From positions 1,612,001 to 1,676,000 of the forward strand of contig NZ_QWDD01000001.1 in the NCBI RefSeq assembly GCF_003722355.1: a stretch of 64,000 nt of DNA, given 5' to 3'. The notes under the pieces are model-generated. The model searched no databases. It was not told the DNA's origin and worked only from the letters and a program-made list of their open reading frames with translations. The position numbers and the translations under genes were made by a program. This DNA comes from Methylocystis hirsuta. GTDB taxonomy: Bacteria > Pseudomonadota > Alphaproteobacteria > Rhizobiales > Beijerinckiaceae. Each line of letters opens with the position of its first letter. The stretch's first letter is position 1. Positions 1 through 6,810 of this stretch are shown here, piece after piece.

Positions 1-317
1 GCGGAGACGGCGACGTCGGCGTCGCCTTTCTTGACCGCATCGATCGCGAGCCACATCGACGAGACGCGCCTTCCGTAGCGCAGCGCCTGGCTTGGCTTGT
101 CGTCCATACGGATCGACACCGAAGAGTGGCGCACGTCGGCGCGTTCGGCGAGGCGCGGATGACGCTCAAGCTCGGCGCGGATCGCCGGCTCGTCGCCGAT
201 CAGCAGGAAGCGGCTGTTGGGACGCCGTTCGAGCGCGCTGGCCGCGCCCGCGATGGTCACCTTCGGGCCAAAATCGCCGCCCATCGCGTCGAGCGCGATC
301 CGAACAGTTTGCGGCAT
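1..317 (-). CDS. plsX: Phosphate acyltransferase PlsX (N-terminal part, runs off the left edge)
   Basis: PlsX converts acyl-ACP to acyl-phosphate, the first step of the PlsX/PlsY route to phosphatidic acid. The translated start, [20 protein letters not shown], carries the family's N-terminal signature (IALDAMGGD). Later residues (FLLIGDE, then [14 protein letters not shown]) also match PlsX. About 105 residues are visible; the 3' two thirds lie outside the window. It follows a YceD-family gene on the same strand, the order commonly seen in alphaproteobacteria, often with fabH after plsX. The ATG at 317 begins right at the conserved block, so the start is secure. Confidence 0.93.
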   Translation of the reverse strand, partial: MPQTVRIALDAMGGDFGPKVTIAGAASALERRPNSRFLLIGDEPAIRAELERHPRLAERADVRHSSVSIRMDDKPSQALRYGRRVSSMWLAIDAVKKGDADVAVS

Positions 318-469
318 TTAACTCGTTTCTCCCGACTGCGCGCCTGGATTCGCCGTCTTAACTCTTGGCCGGCCTTTGTGACGCGTCCGAGAAGCGCGTT
401 CGCGCTCCCGCCCTTGCGGGCGACTTGCCATTTGCTGGCCATAGGCGCAAGTGCCTATTCTGTCTCGCC

Positions 470-1027
470 TCAAGCCTCGCGGCGCGGCTTGAGCCGTCCC
501 AGGGCGGCGAAAGGCGAGACGGCCTGAGCTCCGTCGCCCGGCTGCGGTTCGACGAAATTTGCACTTGGCTTGCGAGGATAGGGGTCAAGCGCCAGCGTGA
601 AGAACTCCGAAACCACCGCGCCGAGGTCGACGACGCCGCCGATCAACGGATCAGGCGGATCCTCATCGAGCGAAATTTCAGTCAACTCCTCCTGTCGCCC
701 TCGGCCGCGCGGGGCCTCGTCCGGCGGCGGCGCAAAGCGCATCTGGATGGGTTCGATCAGTTCCGAGTCGAACTCCTCGAGCGTCGTGACGCAGGTTTGC
801 CGAATGCTCGCGCGCAGCTCGCCCTCGATCTCCAATCCGTCGCCGCGCCGTTTCCGCGCCCGCAGCTCTGCTTGGAGCGAATGGACGGCGGGCAGGGCAT
901 TGTGCTGCGCCAGCGCGGCGCACTCGGCCGGCGTCGCCCGGATGTCGACGTCGAGACCTTCGGGGGGCACTTCAGAGAGGGCGAGACGGCGCGAAAGCGG
1001 CGGATGCGAGTCGAAAGTGTTGTTCAT
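470..1027 (-). CDS. YceD/DUF177 family protein
   Basis: A 185-residue acidic protein of the DUF177 (YceD) family, which is linked to 23S rRNA and ribosomal protein metabolism and is usually co-transcribed with rpmF and/or plsX. The ATG at 1027 gives MNNTFDSHPPLSRRLALSEVP. The middle holds the typical stretch RQTCVTTLEEFDSELIEP (a CxxTLEEF-like core), followed by an acidic segment. An in-frame extension to 1081 has no plausible ribosome site, so I prefer 1027. plsX starts 152 bases further on the same strand. bamE is divergent, which leaves a shared promoter region at about 1028-1206. No rpmF is present between it and plsX. Confidence 0.8.
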   Translation of the reverse strand: MNNTFDSHPPLSRRLALSEVPPEGLDVDIRATPAECAALAQHNALPAVHSLQAELRARKRRGDGLEIEGELRASIRQTCVTTLEEFDSELIEPIQMRFAPPPDEAPRGRGRQEELTEISLDEDPPDPLIGGVVDLGAVVSEFFTLALDPYPRKPSANFVEPQPGDGAQAVSPFAALGRLKPRREA

Positions 1028-1206
1028 GGCGTCGTCTCCAGGTCGCGCGCGTTCGATAATCAAATATGTGCGTCGGCGCACGGACGCCAGCGCGGCGCAG
1101 CGCGAGAACAGCCGTCTTGCTTTCGCTGCGTTCGAAGATTACGGATTTGGCGAGGGACTATCGACCGGGCGCAGGCGCGCCGCGGCGGATGATTTCGGAG
1201 ACATTC

Positions 1207-1653
1207 ATGGCGCAGGCTTTGCGCGTCGTTTCTCGTATAGCGGCCGTGGCCGGCCTCGCTGCTTCGCTTTCCGCTTGTCTCGGGTATGAGGGCGTCGTCA
1301 ACCGCGGGGCCGTGCTCGATTCGCGCAGCACCGGGCAAATCAAGCCTGGCATGCCGGCGCAGCAGGTGATGGCGACCCTTGGCACCCCCTCCACAACGTC
1401 GACGGTCGGCGGCGACGCCTGGTATTACGTCAGCCAGCGTATCGAGCGCCAATTCGCCTTCATGCCTCAGAATATTACCGATCAGCGCGTCTATGCGGTT
1501 TACTTCGACAAGTCGAAGAAGGTCCAGCGCGTGGCCGATTACGGCATGGAGGACGGCAAGCCGATCGACTTCATCACCCGCACGACGCCGACCGCCGGAC
1601 CCGAATATCATCTGCTCCAAGGCATGCTCTCCAAAGTGTCGAATCTCTTTTAG
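1207..1653 (+). CDS. bamE: Outer membrane assembly lipoprotein BamE (SmpA/OmlA)
   Basis: Small lipoprotein subunit of the BAM complex, which inserts beta-barrel proteins into the outer membrane. The 148-residue product has a lipoprotein signal ending in the lipobox SLSAC, with the lipidated Cys at residue 24. The BamE core follows: IKPGMPAQQVMATLGTPS, then GDAWYYVSQ. GGAG at 1197-1200 lies six bases before the ATG at 1207 and decides that start over an in-frame ATG at 1189. It diverges from the YceD-plsX pair. The stop codon sits inside a 15-bp tandem duplication (1649-1678). Confidence 0.92.
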   Translation: MAQALRVVSRIAAVAGLAASLSACLGYEGVVNRGAVLDSRSTGQIKPGMPAQQVMATLGTPSTTSTVGGDAWYYVSQRIERQFAFMPQNITDQRVYAVYFDKSKKVQRVADYGMEDGKPIDFITRTTPTAGPEYHLLQGMLSKVSNLF

Positions 1654-1678
1654 AGACGCCCGCTTTAGAGACGCCCGC
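1649..1678. repeat. 15-bp tandem duplication across the bamE stop codon
   Basis: The unit TTTAGAGACGCCCGC occurs twice without a gap (1649-1663 and 1664-1678). The bamE TAG stop at 1651-1653 lies in the first copy and an identical in-frame TAG recurs in the second. This looks like a simple slippage duplication. Confidence 0.85.
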
Positions 1679-1780
1679 CTCTCGGCTTCGAGACGCCGCA
1701 GCGAGTTCGCGTCTCGACTAATGGCGTCATTGTGGCGACAGCGACGCGCCTGTCTACGTAATCTATTGTAATATATGAAT

Positions 1781-1814
1781 TTACGGCCGCCGCGCGTCTG
1801 TGGCGCGGCCGTAA
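1781..1814. repeat. Perfect 10-bp inverted repeat in the bamE / transglycosylase intergenic region
   Basis: TTACGGCCGC at 1781-1790 is the exact reverse complement of GCGGCCGTAA at 1805-1814, with a 14-base loop. It is a GC-rich stem with short A/T flanks. It could end bamE transcription, although there is no clear T run. It shares the motif CGTAATTGTGG (1810-1820) with a second copy at 1891-1901 just before the next gene. Confidence 0.6.
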
Positions 1815-1876
1815 TTGTGGCGCGAGCATGGCTCCGGCCGCCGATCTTTCGCCCCGCCTCGCAGGTAACTTTCTGT

Positions 1877-1895
1877 TTACGCAAACTTTGCGTAA
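1877..1895. promoter_or_regulatory. 19-bp perfect palindrome, operator-like, ahead of the transglycosylase gene
   Basis: TTACGCAAACTTTGCGTAA has two perfect 9-bp arms around a single C and ends 20 bases before the ATG at 1916. The size and symmetry are those of a dimeric repressor or activator site. No regulator gene is adjacent, so the cognate protein is unknown. Confidence 0.5.
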
Positions 1896-1915
1896 TTGTG
1901 GAGAAACCGCGAAGC

Positions 1916-2983
1916 ATGACCGTCACGCTGACGAACGCCCCGCAGCCTTCAAAAGACGAGAAGGTCGCGTCGCCTCGCTCAGGCCGGCACTCCAAGGAGT
2001 CGCCCAGCGCGACCCTGCCGGGCTTACTGCTTGATCAATCCTGCTCTCCTTTGTTGCGCGCGCTTTGCGTCGCGACCCTGCTTTCGGTGCTGGCTGTCCT
2101 GTCGATGACCGCCGAGCGCGACGAGACTCGTCGTCCCGAGCGGACGGCGCGCGCGGCGCGCGTCCGCGTCGCGGCCTCTCCGCTGACGACGCTGACGCAA
2201 TCCGCCGATGACGATACGGCGCTCGACTCGGACTTTTCTTTGGACCAGGCGGCGCTCACCTGGTCGCATCGGCTGGGGAGTGACGACGCCTTCGATACGC
2301 CGGGCGTGATGCGGTTCGGGTCCGTCAAGGTGCAGCAATCGATCGTCGAGCGCGTCGTCAAGGCGGCGCAGACGACTGAAATGGACCCGGCGCTGCTCAT
2401 GGCCATCGCCGACAAGGAGTCGAATTTCTCCTCCACCGCGAAGGCGCGGACGTCTTCCGCCAGCGGGCTCTTCCAATTCGTCGAGAAGACCTGGCTTAAG
2501 GCGATGAAAACCTTCGGTTGGCGCCATGGGCACGGCGAGACGGCGGCGGTGATCGCGAGCGACGATTCGGCGCGCGTCAGCGGACAGAGGCGGGCGCAAA
2601 TCTTGGGCCTGCGCAACGATCCCTATCTTTCCGCGGTTCTCGCCGCCGAGATGCTTAAGAAGGACAGCTCCAGGATAGCCGAGAAGATAGGCCGTCCTCT
2701 GACCCGCGGCGAAACCTACCTCATCCACTTCCTGGGCCCGGACGACGCCGAACGCTTCATGCGGACCATGGACGAGGCGCCGCACACGTCGGCGGCGTCG
2801 CTACTGCCGAGGCCGGCGCGCGCTAATAAGCCGATCTTCTACGAGCAGCAGGGCCGCCGGCTCAAGGATCGCTCGGTCCGTGAGGTCCACGAGGCCTTCG
2901 AGACGATGATGGACAAGCGCACCAGCCGCTATGAGGACGTCGCTGCGAAACTGCCGGGAGGCGCCACCGCCTATGCCGAATAG
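1916..2983 (+). CDS. Membrane-anchored lytic transglycosylase (SLT domain)
   Basis: Predicted peptidoglycan-cleaving lytic transglycosylase of 355 residues. A cytoplasmic N-terminus is followed by one hydrophobic segment (about residues 47-64), placing the catalytic part in the periplasm. The SLT fold is clear: LLMAIADKESNFSS with the likely catalytic Glu at about 168, then SASGLFQFVEKTWL, the ES...GLxQ pattern of the family. Later residues TYLIHFLGPDDAERFM fit the C-terminal half of the domain, found in many alphaproteobacterial SLT proteins. The ATG at 1916 has GGAGA upstream. An in-frame upstream extension would precede the operator-like palindrome and is unlikely. Confidence 0.85.
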   Translation: MTVTLTNAPQPSKDEKVASPRSGRHSKESPSATLPGLLLDQSCSPLLRALCVATLLSVLAVLSMTAERDETRRPERTARAARVRVAASPLTTLTQSADDDTALDSDFSLDQAALTWSHRLGSDDAFDTPGVMRFGSVKVQQSIVERVVKAAQTTEMDPALLMAIADKESNFSSTAKARTSSASGLFQFVEKTWLKAMKTFGWRHGHGETAAVIASDDSARVSGQRRAQILGLRNDPYLSAVLAAEMLKKDSSRIAEKIGRPLTRGETYLIHFLGPDDAERFMRTMDEAPHTSAASLLPRPARANKPIFYEQQGRRLKDRSVREVHEAFETMMDKRTSRYEDVAAKLPGGATAYAE

Positions 2984-3008
2984 GCGCGCCGAAGCTTCGC
3001 CGTCGGCG

Positions 3009-3944
3009 CTAGGCTGAGCCGGCGGTCTTCCCCATCATCAGGTCGAGATTCTGCACCGCCGCGCCGGCCGCGCCCTTGCCGAGATTGTCGAGCCGGGCGA
3101 CGAGTAGGGCGTGGCGGCGCGCCTCATTGGCGATGACGAAGACCTCCAAATCGTCGGTTCCGTTCAGCGTCAGCGGGTCGAGCTTGCCACTTGTCGGCGT
3201 GGCCGCCAGCCGGACATGTTTCGCCCCGGCGTAATGACCCGCATAGGCCCCTTCGAAATCCTCGGCTTTGGGCTTGCCGGGCAACGCGTCGAGCGCGAGC
3301 GGCATCGAGACCAGCATGCCCTGCCTGAAATTGCCGACGGACGGCACAAAAAGCGGCCGCTCGGAAAGCTTCGAATAGGCCATGATCTCGGGCACATGTT
3401 TGTGCTCGAGGCTGAGCGCATAGAGCTCGAAGGCCGGCGCTTCGCCGCGCTCATAGGCTTCGATCATCTGCCGTCCGCCCCCCGAATAGCCCGAGATGGC
3501 GTTGATCGTCAGCGGCTGGTCCGAGCGGATAAGCCCGGCGTCGACGAGCGGACGGATGAGCGCGATCGCGCCCGTGGCGTAGCAGCCGACGTTCGCGATC
3601 CGACGCCCGTGGGCGATCGCCGCCGCCTGTCCCTCGCAAAGCTCCGCGAAGCCGTAGACCCAACCCTCCGCCACGCGATGCGCCGTAGAGGCGTCGAGCA
3701 ACCGCGGGCTCTCGTCGCCGAGCGCGCCGCAGAGCGCGACGGTTTCTCTGGCCGCGTCGTCCGGCAGACACAAAATCGCGATGTCGACGGAAGCGAGAAT
3801 GTCGCGCTTGGCGGCGACATTCTTGCGCTGCTCCTGCGGGAGCGCGAGGAGCGCAATGTCCGCACGCCCGGCGAGCCGCTCGCGGATTTCGAGCCCCGTG
3901 GTGCCGGCGTCGCCGTCGATGAAGATCTTCGTTTTTGTCGTCAT
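3009..3944 (-). CDS. argC: N-acetyl-gamma-glutamyl-phosphate reductase, type 2
   Basis: NADPH-dependent reduction of N-acetylglutamyl phosphate to the semialdehyde in arginine synthesis. The 311-residue length and N-terminus (IFIDGDAGTTGLEIRERL) fit the short type-2 ArgC subfamily. The catalytic Cys is in NVGCYATGAI (about residue 121). HKHVPEI and SVGNFRQGM are further conserved blocks. ATGs at 3953 and 3944 are both possible; the second begins nearer the conserved core. It stands alone on the minus strand, convergent with the transglycosylase gene and divergent from the DUF1289 gene. Confidence 0.93.
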   Translation of the reverse strand: MTTKTKIFIDGDAGTTGLEIRERLAGRADIALLALPQEQRKNVAAKRDILASVDIAILCLPDDAARETVALCGALGDESPRLLDASTAHRVAEGWVYGFAELCEGQAAAIAHGRRIANVGCYATGAIALIRPLVDAGLIRSDQPLTINAISGYSGGGRQMIEAYERGEAPAFELYALSLEHKHVPEIMAYSKLSERPLFVPSVGNFRQGMLVSMPLALDALPGKPKAEDFEGAYAGHYAGAKHVRLAATPTSGKLDPLTLNGTDDLEVFVIANEARRHALLVARLDNLGKGAAGAAVQNLDLMMGKTAGSA

Positions 3945-4091
3945 GGCCCGCATCTAGTCGATTTGGCGAAGGAGAAAAAGGATTGTCGCGAAGAACCTCC
4001 ACGCGTTTTGACGCGCGCGGCGCTCCGTCCTATAGCGCGGCGGGACGCATCCGCCGCAATCCGGGCGCAGCGCAGTCGCAAGCGGGAGCCG

Positions 4092-4292
4092 ATGGTCGAC
4101 AGTCCGTGCGTAAAGATCTGCGAACTCGATCAGGACGGCGTGTGCGTCGGCTGCGGTCGCACGCGCGCCGAGATCGCCGGCTGGATGTCGATGTCGGATG
4201 CGCAAAAAGTCCAGGTCGTCGAGCGGGCGCACAAGCGCAAGCGCGCGATGTGCGCCAGCGACAAAAGCAACCCCGAACCTCTTATCGCGTAG
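4092..4292 (+). CDS. DUF1289 cysteine-motif protein
   Basis: A 66-residue protein with the DUF1289 signature SPCVKICELDQDGVCVGCGR followed by T.AEIAGW. The four spaced cysteines (PCxxxC, CxxC) suggest iron-sulfur or zinc binding, but the family has no firm function. The start at 4092 follows a GGGAG run and begins right before the motif. It is short but matches the family along its whole length. Confidence 0.88.
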   Translation: MVDSPCVKICELDQDGVCVGCGRTRAEIAGWMSMSDAQKVQVVERAHKRKRAMCASDKSNPEPLIA

Positions 4293-4357
4293 AGCGAATA
4301 GTGGTGACGGCGACATTCCGCGCGCTATATCTATTTACAGGAAATGAGTTTTGACCG

Positions 4358-4371
4358 CCTCCTTAAGGAGG
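4358..4371. promoter_or_regulatory. 14-bp palindrome containing the ribosome-binding site of the next gene
   Basis: CCTCCTTAAGGAGG is a perfect palindrome whose right half is the Shine-Dalgarno sequence of the small gene starting at 4379. In RNA, CCTCC could pair with GGAGG across a TTAA loop and hide the ribosome site. Confidence 0.5.
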
Positions 4372-4378
4372 AGAGCTT

Positions 4379-4564
4379 ATGGCGAAACAGGTAACGGAAA
4401 CAGACGGCGCGCTGAGAGCATACGCGCTGCGGCTGTTAGACACGGTCTACAACGCCTCGGTCTATGCGGTGATCGCCTACAGCGGGCTGCTGGTTCTGCT
4501 CGCGATCGTCGGCTTGGCGATCTTCATGAAAATTATTTACGTGCCAGAATTTCATCCCTGGTAG
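4379..4564 (+). CDS. Small single-span membrane protein, unrecognised
   Basis: A 61-residue protein I do not recognise. Residues 1-22 are polar and helical (AKQVTETDGALRAYALRLLD). They are followed by a long hydrophobic span of about 25 residues (about 28-52) and a short tail ending in EFHPW. The predicted topology is one transmembrane helix. AAGGAGG with good spacing strongly supports translation from 4379. The flavodoxin-like gene begins 12 bases after its stop, so the two are probably co-transcribed. A small subunit of a membrane complex is possible but not shown. Confidence 0.7.
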   Translation: MAKQVTETDGALRAYALRLLDTVYNASVYAVIAYSGLLVLLAIVGLAIFMKIIYVPEFHPW

Positions 4565-4575
4565 CCGCGCTCATT

Positions 4576-5040
4576 TTGCCAAAGCGCCTGCTCATCGTCG
4601 CGCATGCGCCGTCGCGCAATACCGAGCGGCTGCGGGACGCGGTCCTTGCGGGCGCGCGGGCGCCCGAGATCGAGGGCGTCAAGGTTGAGACGCTCAGCCC
4701 TTTCGCGGCGACGCCCGAGCATGTTCTCGCCGCGCAGGCGGTCATTCTCGGAACCACCGAAAATCTCGGCTACATGAGCGGCGCGCTCAAGGACTTCTTC
4801 GATCGTTGCTATTCTCCCTTGTTGGAGCGCACGCAGGGCCTGCCGTACGCGCTTTACATTCGCGCCGGCCACGACGGAACAGGAACGCGGCGCGGCGTCG
4901 AGACGATCGTGACGGGCCTGCGCTGGCGGGCGATCCGCGAGCCGCTCATCTGCCGCGGCGAATGGCGGGAAGACTTCGTGGACGCCTGCCGCGAACTGGG
5001 TATGCTCGTCGCGGCGGGCCTCGACGTGGGGGCCATTTGA
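4576..5040 (+). CDS. Flavodoxin / NADPH-dependent FMN reductase-like protein
   Basis: Predicted flavin-binding oxidoreductase of about 154 residues with a flavodoxin-like fold. KRLLIVAHAPSRNTERL is the first strand and phosphate-binding loop. VILGTTENLGYMSGALKDFF is the typical second flavin-contact segment of the FMN-reductase/WrbA group. The reading frame opens far upstream through the small membrane gene. A TTG at 4576 places the start directly before the first beta strand, but the exact start is uncertain. No partner enzyme identifies a substrate. Confidence 0.75.
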   Translation: MPKRLLIVAHAPSRNTERLRDAVLAGARAPEIEGVKVETLSPFAATPEHVLAAQAVILGTTENLGYMSGALKDFFDRCYSPLLERTQGLPYALYIRAGHDGTGTRRGVETIVTGLRWRAIREPLICRGEWREDFVDACRELGMLVAAGLDVGAI

Positions 5041-5117
5041 GCCAGTTGAACCATCGTCTATAGAGGCTGCACGGGCCACAGCGGCGCGCGGAACTGAAGC
5101 TCGGTCCGGCGGAGCGA

Positions 5118-6485
5118 ATGCAGCGAAGCGACGATTTCCTCGGCCATCCGCGCGGGCTCGGTTTTCTCTTCGCTTCCGAAATGTGGGAGCGCTTTTCCTA
5201 TTACGGCATGCGGGCGCTGCTCGTCCTCTACATGGTCGACTATTTGCTCACGCCGGAGCGCATGGATGCGGCGCTCGGCCTCAATGCGTTGAAGCGCGGG
5301 CTCGAGACGATTTTTGGCCCGCTCGGTCCGCAACCTTTCGCCTCGCAAATCTACGGGCTCTACACCGGCCTCGTTTATCTCGCGCCGATCCTCGGCGGGG
5401 CGATCGCCGACCGTTGGTTAGGGCGCGCGCGCACGATCGTGATCGGCGCGGCGTTGATGGCCGTCGGCCATTTCATGATGGCGTACGATCGCCTCTTTCT
5501 GATCGCGCTGCTTTGCATCGCGTTGGGCTGCGGCGGCTTCAAGCCGAACATCTCCGTCCAGGTCGGGGAGCTTTACACGCGGGCGGACGCCCGTCGCGAC
5601 CGCGCCTATTCGATCTTCTATGTCGGCATCAATATCGGCGCGTTCTTCGCGCCGCTGGTTTGCGGAACAGTCGGCGAGACGATCGGCTGGCATTATGGCT
5701 TCGCCTGCGCGGGCGTCGGCATGGCGATCGGCCTCGCGACGTATGTGATCGGTCTTCCGAGCCTGCCGCTCGAGCCGATGCGCGGCGTCAGGCGCGCGCC
5801 CACGGCGCAGGCGCGCGCGCAGTTTCGCCGGTCGCTCATCATCCTCATGCTGCTCTTTGCGCCTTCCGCGCTGTTCTGGGCGGCCTTTGAGCAGCAGGGC
5901 AACACGATCGCGCTCTGGGCGGCGCAATCCACCGACCGCGGCGTCGATGTTTTCGGATGGCGCGCCGAAATTCCGGTGACATGGTTTCAGGCCTTCAATC
6001 CGCTGATGATCTTTCTCTTCACGCCGCCGCTCGTTTCCTTTTGGAGCCGGCTCTCTCGGGCTGGGCGCGAGCCCTCGACGATCGGTAAAATGTCGCTTGG
6101 ATGTCTCGGCGTCGCTGTGAGTTACGGCGTCATGGCGCTCGCCGCCTGGACGAGCGACGGCGGTAAGGCGAGTTGGCTTTGGCTCCTCGCCTTTTTTTGC
6201 GTCATCACTGTTTCAGAACTGCACTTTTCGCCGATCGCCCTGTCGCTCGTGTCGCATGTCGCGCCTGAAGGATCGCGCTCGGCGCTGATGGGCGTGTGGT
6301 TCACATCGATGTTTCTCGGCAATCTCCTGGCGGGATGGCTCGGCAGTTTGTGGTCGAGCGTGCCCAGCGTGTATTTCTTCCTGCTCATGGGCGCGCTCGG
6401 CGTCGTCGGCGCGCTGATCGTTGAGGCTGCGCGGCGACCGCTCGGCGGCCTCCTGTCGTCCCGCGTTCGGCGCAGAGGCGACTGA
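5118..6485 (+). CDS. POT-family proton-dependent oligopeptide transporter
   Basis: A 455-residue inner-membrane symporter of the POT/PTR2 branch of the major facilitator superfamily, which imports di- and tripeptides with protons. The hallmark ExxER motif of helix 1 is visible (EMWERFSYYG, residues 21-30). The PTR2-type segments GGAIADRWLG and GGFKPNISVQVGELY follow, and SIFYVGINIGAF is the family's helix-5 signature. About 12-14 hydrophobic spans are present. Spacing from GGAG to the ATG is tight (3 bases), but no other start fits the family N-terminus. It is monocistronic on the plus strand. Confidence 0.9.
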   Translation: MQRSDDFLGHPRGLGFLFASEMWERFSYYGMRALLVLYMVDYLLTPERMDAALGLNALKRGLETIFGPLGPQPFASQIYGLYTGLVYLAPILGGAIADRWLGRARTIVIGAALMAVGHFMMAYDRLFLIALLCIALGCGGFKPNISVQVGELYTRADARRDRAYSIFYVGINIGAFFAPLVCGTVGETIGWHYGFACAGVGMAIGLATYVIGLPSLPLEPMRGVRRAPTAQARAQFRRSLIILMLLFAPSALFWAAFEQQGNTIALWAAQSTDRGVDVFGWRAEIPVTWFQAFNPLMIFLFTPPLVSFWSRLSRAGREPSTIGKMSLGCLGVAVSYGVMALAAWTSDGGKASWLWLLAFFCVITVSELHFSPIALSLVSHVAPEGSRSALMGVWFTSMFLGNLLAGWLGSLWSSVPSVYFFLLMGALGVVGALIVEAARRPLGGLLSSRVRRRGD

Positions 6486-6810
6486 GAGGAGCGGCTCGCG
6501 CTCTGTCGTCGGCTCTTCGCCGCCGCGACAATGTTAGCCGATCCGGCACGGTTTAAGTTACAAGGATGAGGAAGCCTTCACCCGGTCGCCCTGCCTGGCG
6601 GTCCCCTCGCCATTGCCGTTTCCCCCCGAAACTGTCATATCGCGCATGACGAAGCGCGCGACGGCGCCGCCTGCCGCAGCCTTCGCCGCAACCTCGGGCC
6701 GTCGCCTGTTTCGTTGAAACGAAAGGCCGCTCCAGGTTATTGTTTTAAACGCGTCTCCCGCATCGGCGCCGCCGCTTGGCGACAGAGACGCATTCGCGAG
6801 CCGTGACCGC
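6486..6810. other. Intergenic region between the POT transporter and alaS
   Basis: 325 bases without a supportable gene. A short perfect inverted repeat, TTTCGTT-GA-AACGAAA, lies at 6709-6724. A second pair of 7-bp arms, GCGTCTC at 6751-6757 and GAGACGC at 6785-6791, lies in the presumed alaS leader. Either may be regulatory; the alaS promoter is expected here. Confidence 0.5.

Noticed and set aside
6709..6791. A T-box or other riboswitch ahead of alaS
   Set aside because: Only short inverted repeats are present; no T-box sequence or terminator/antiterminator pair, and T-boxes are not expected in alphaproteobacteria.
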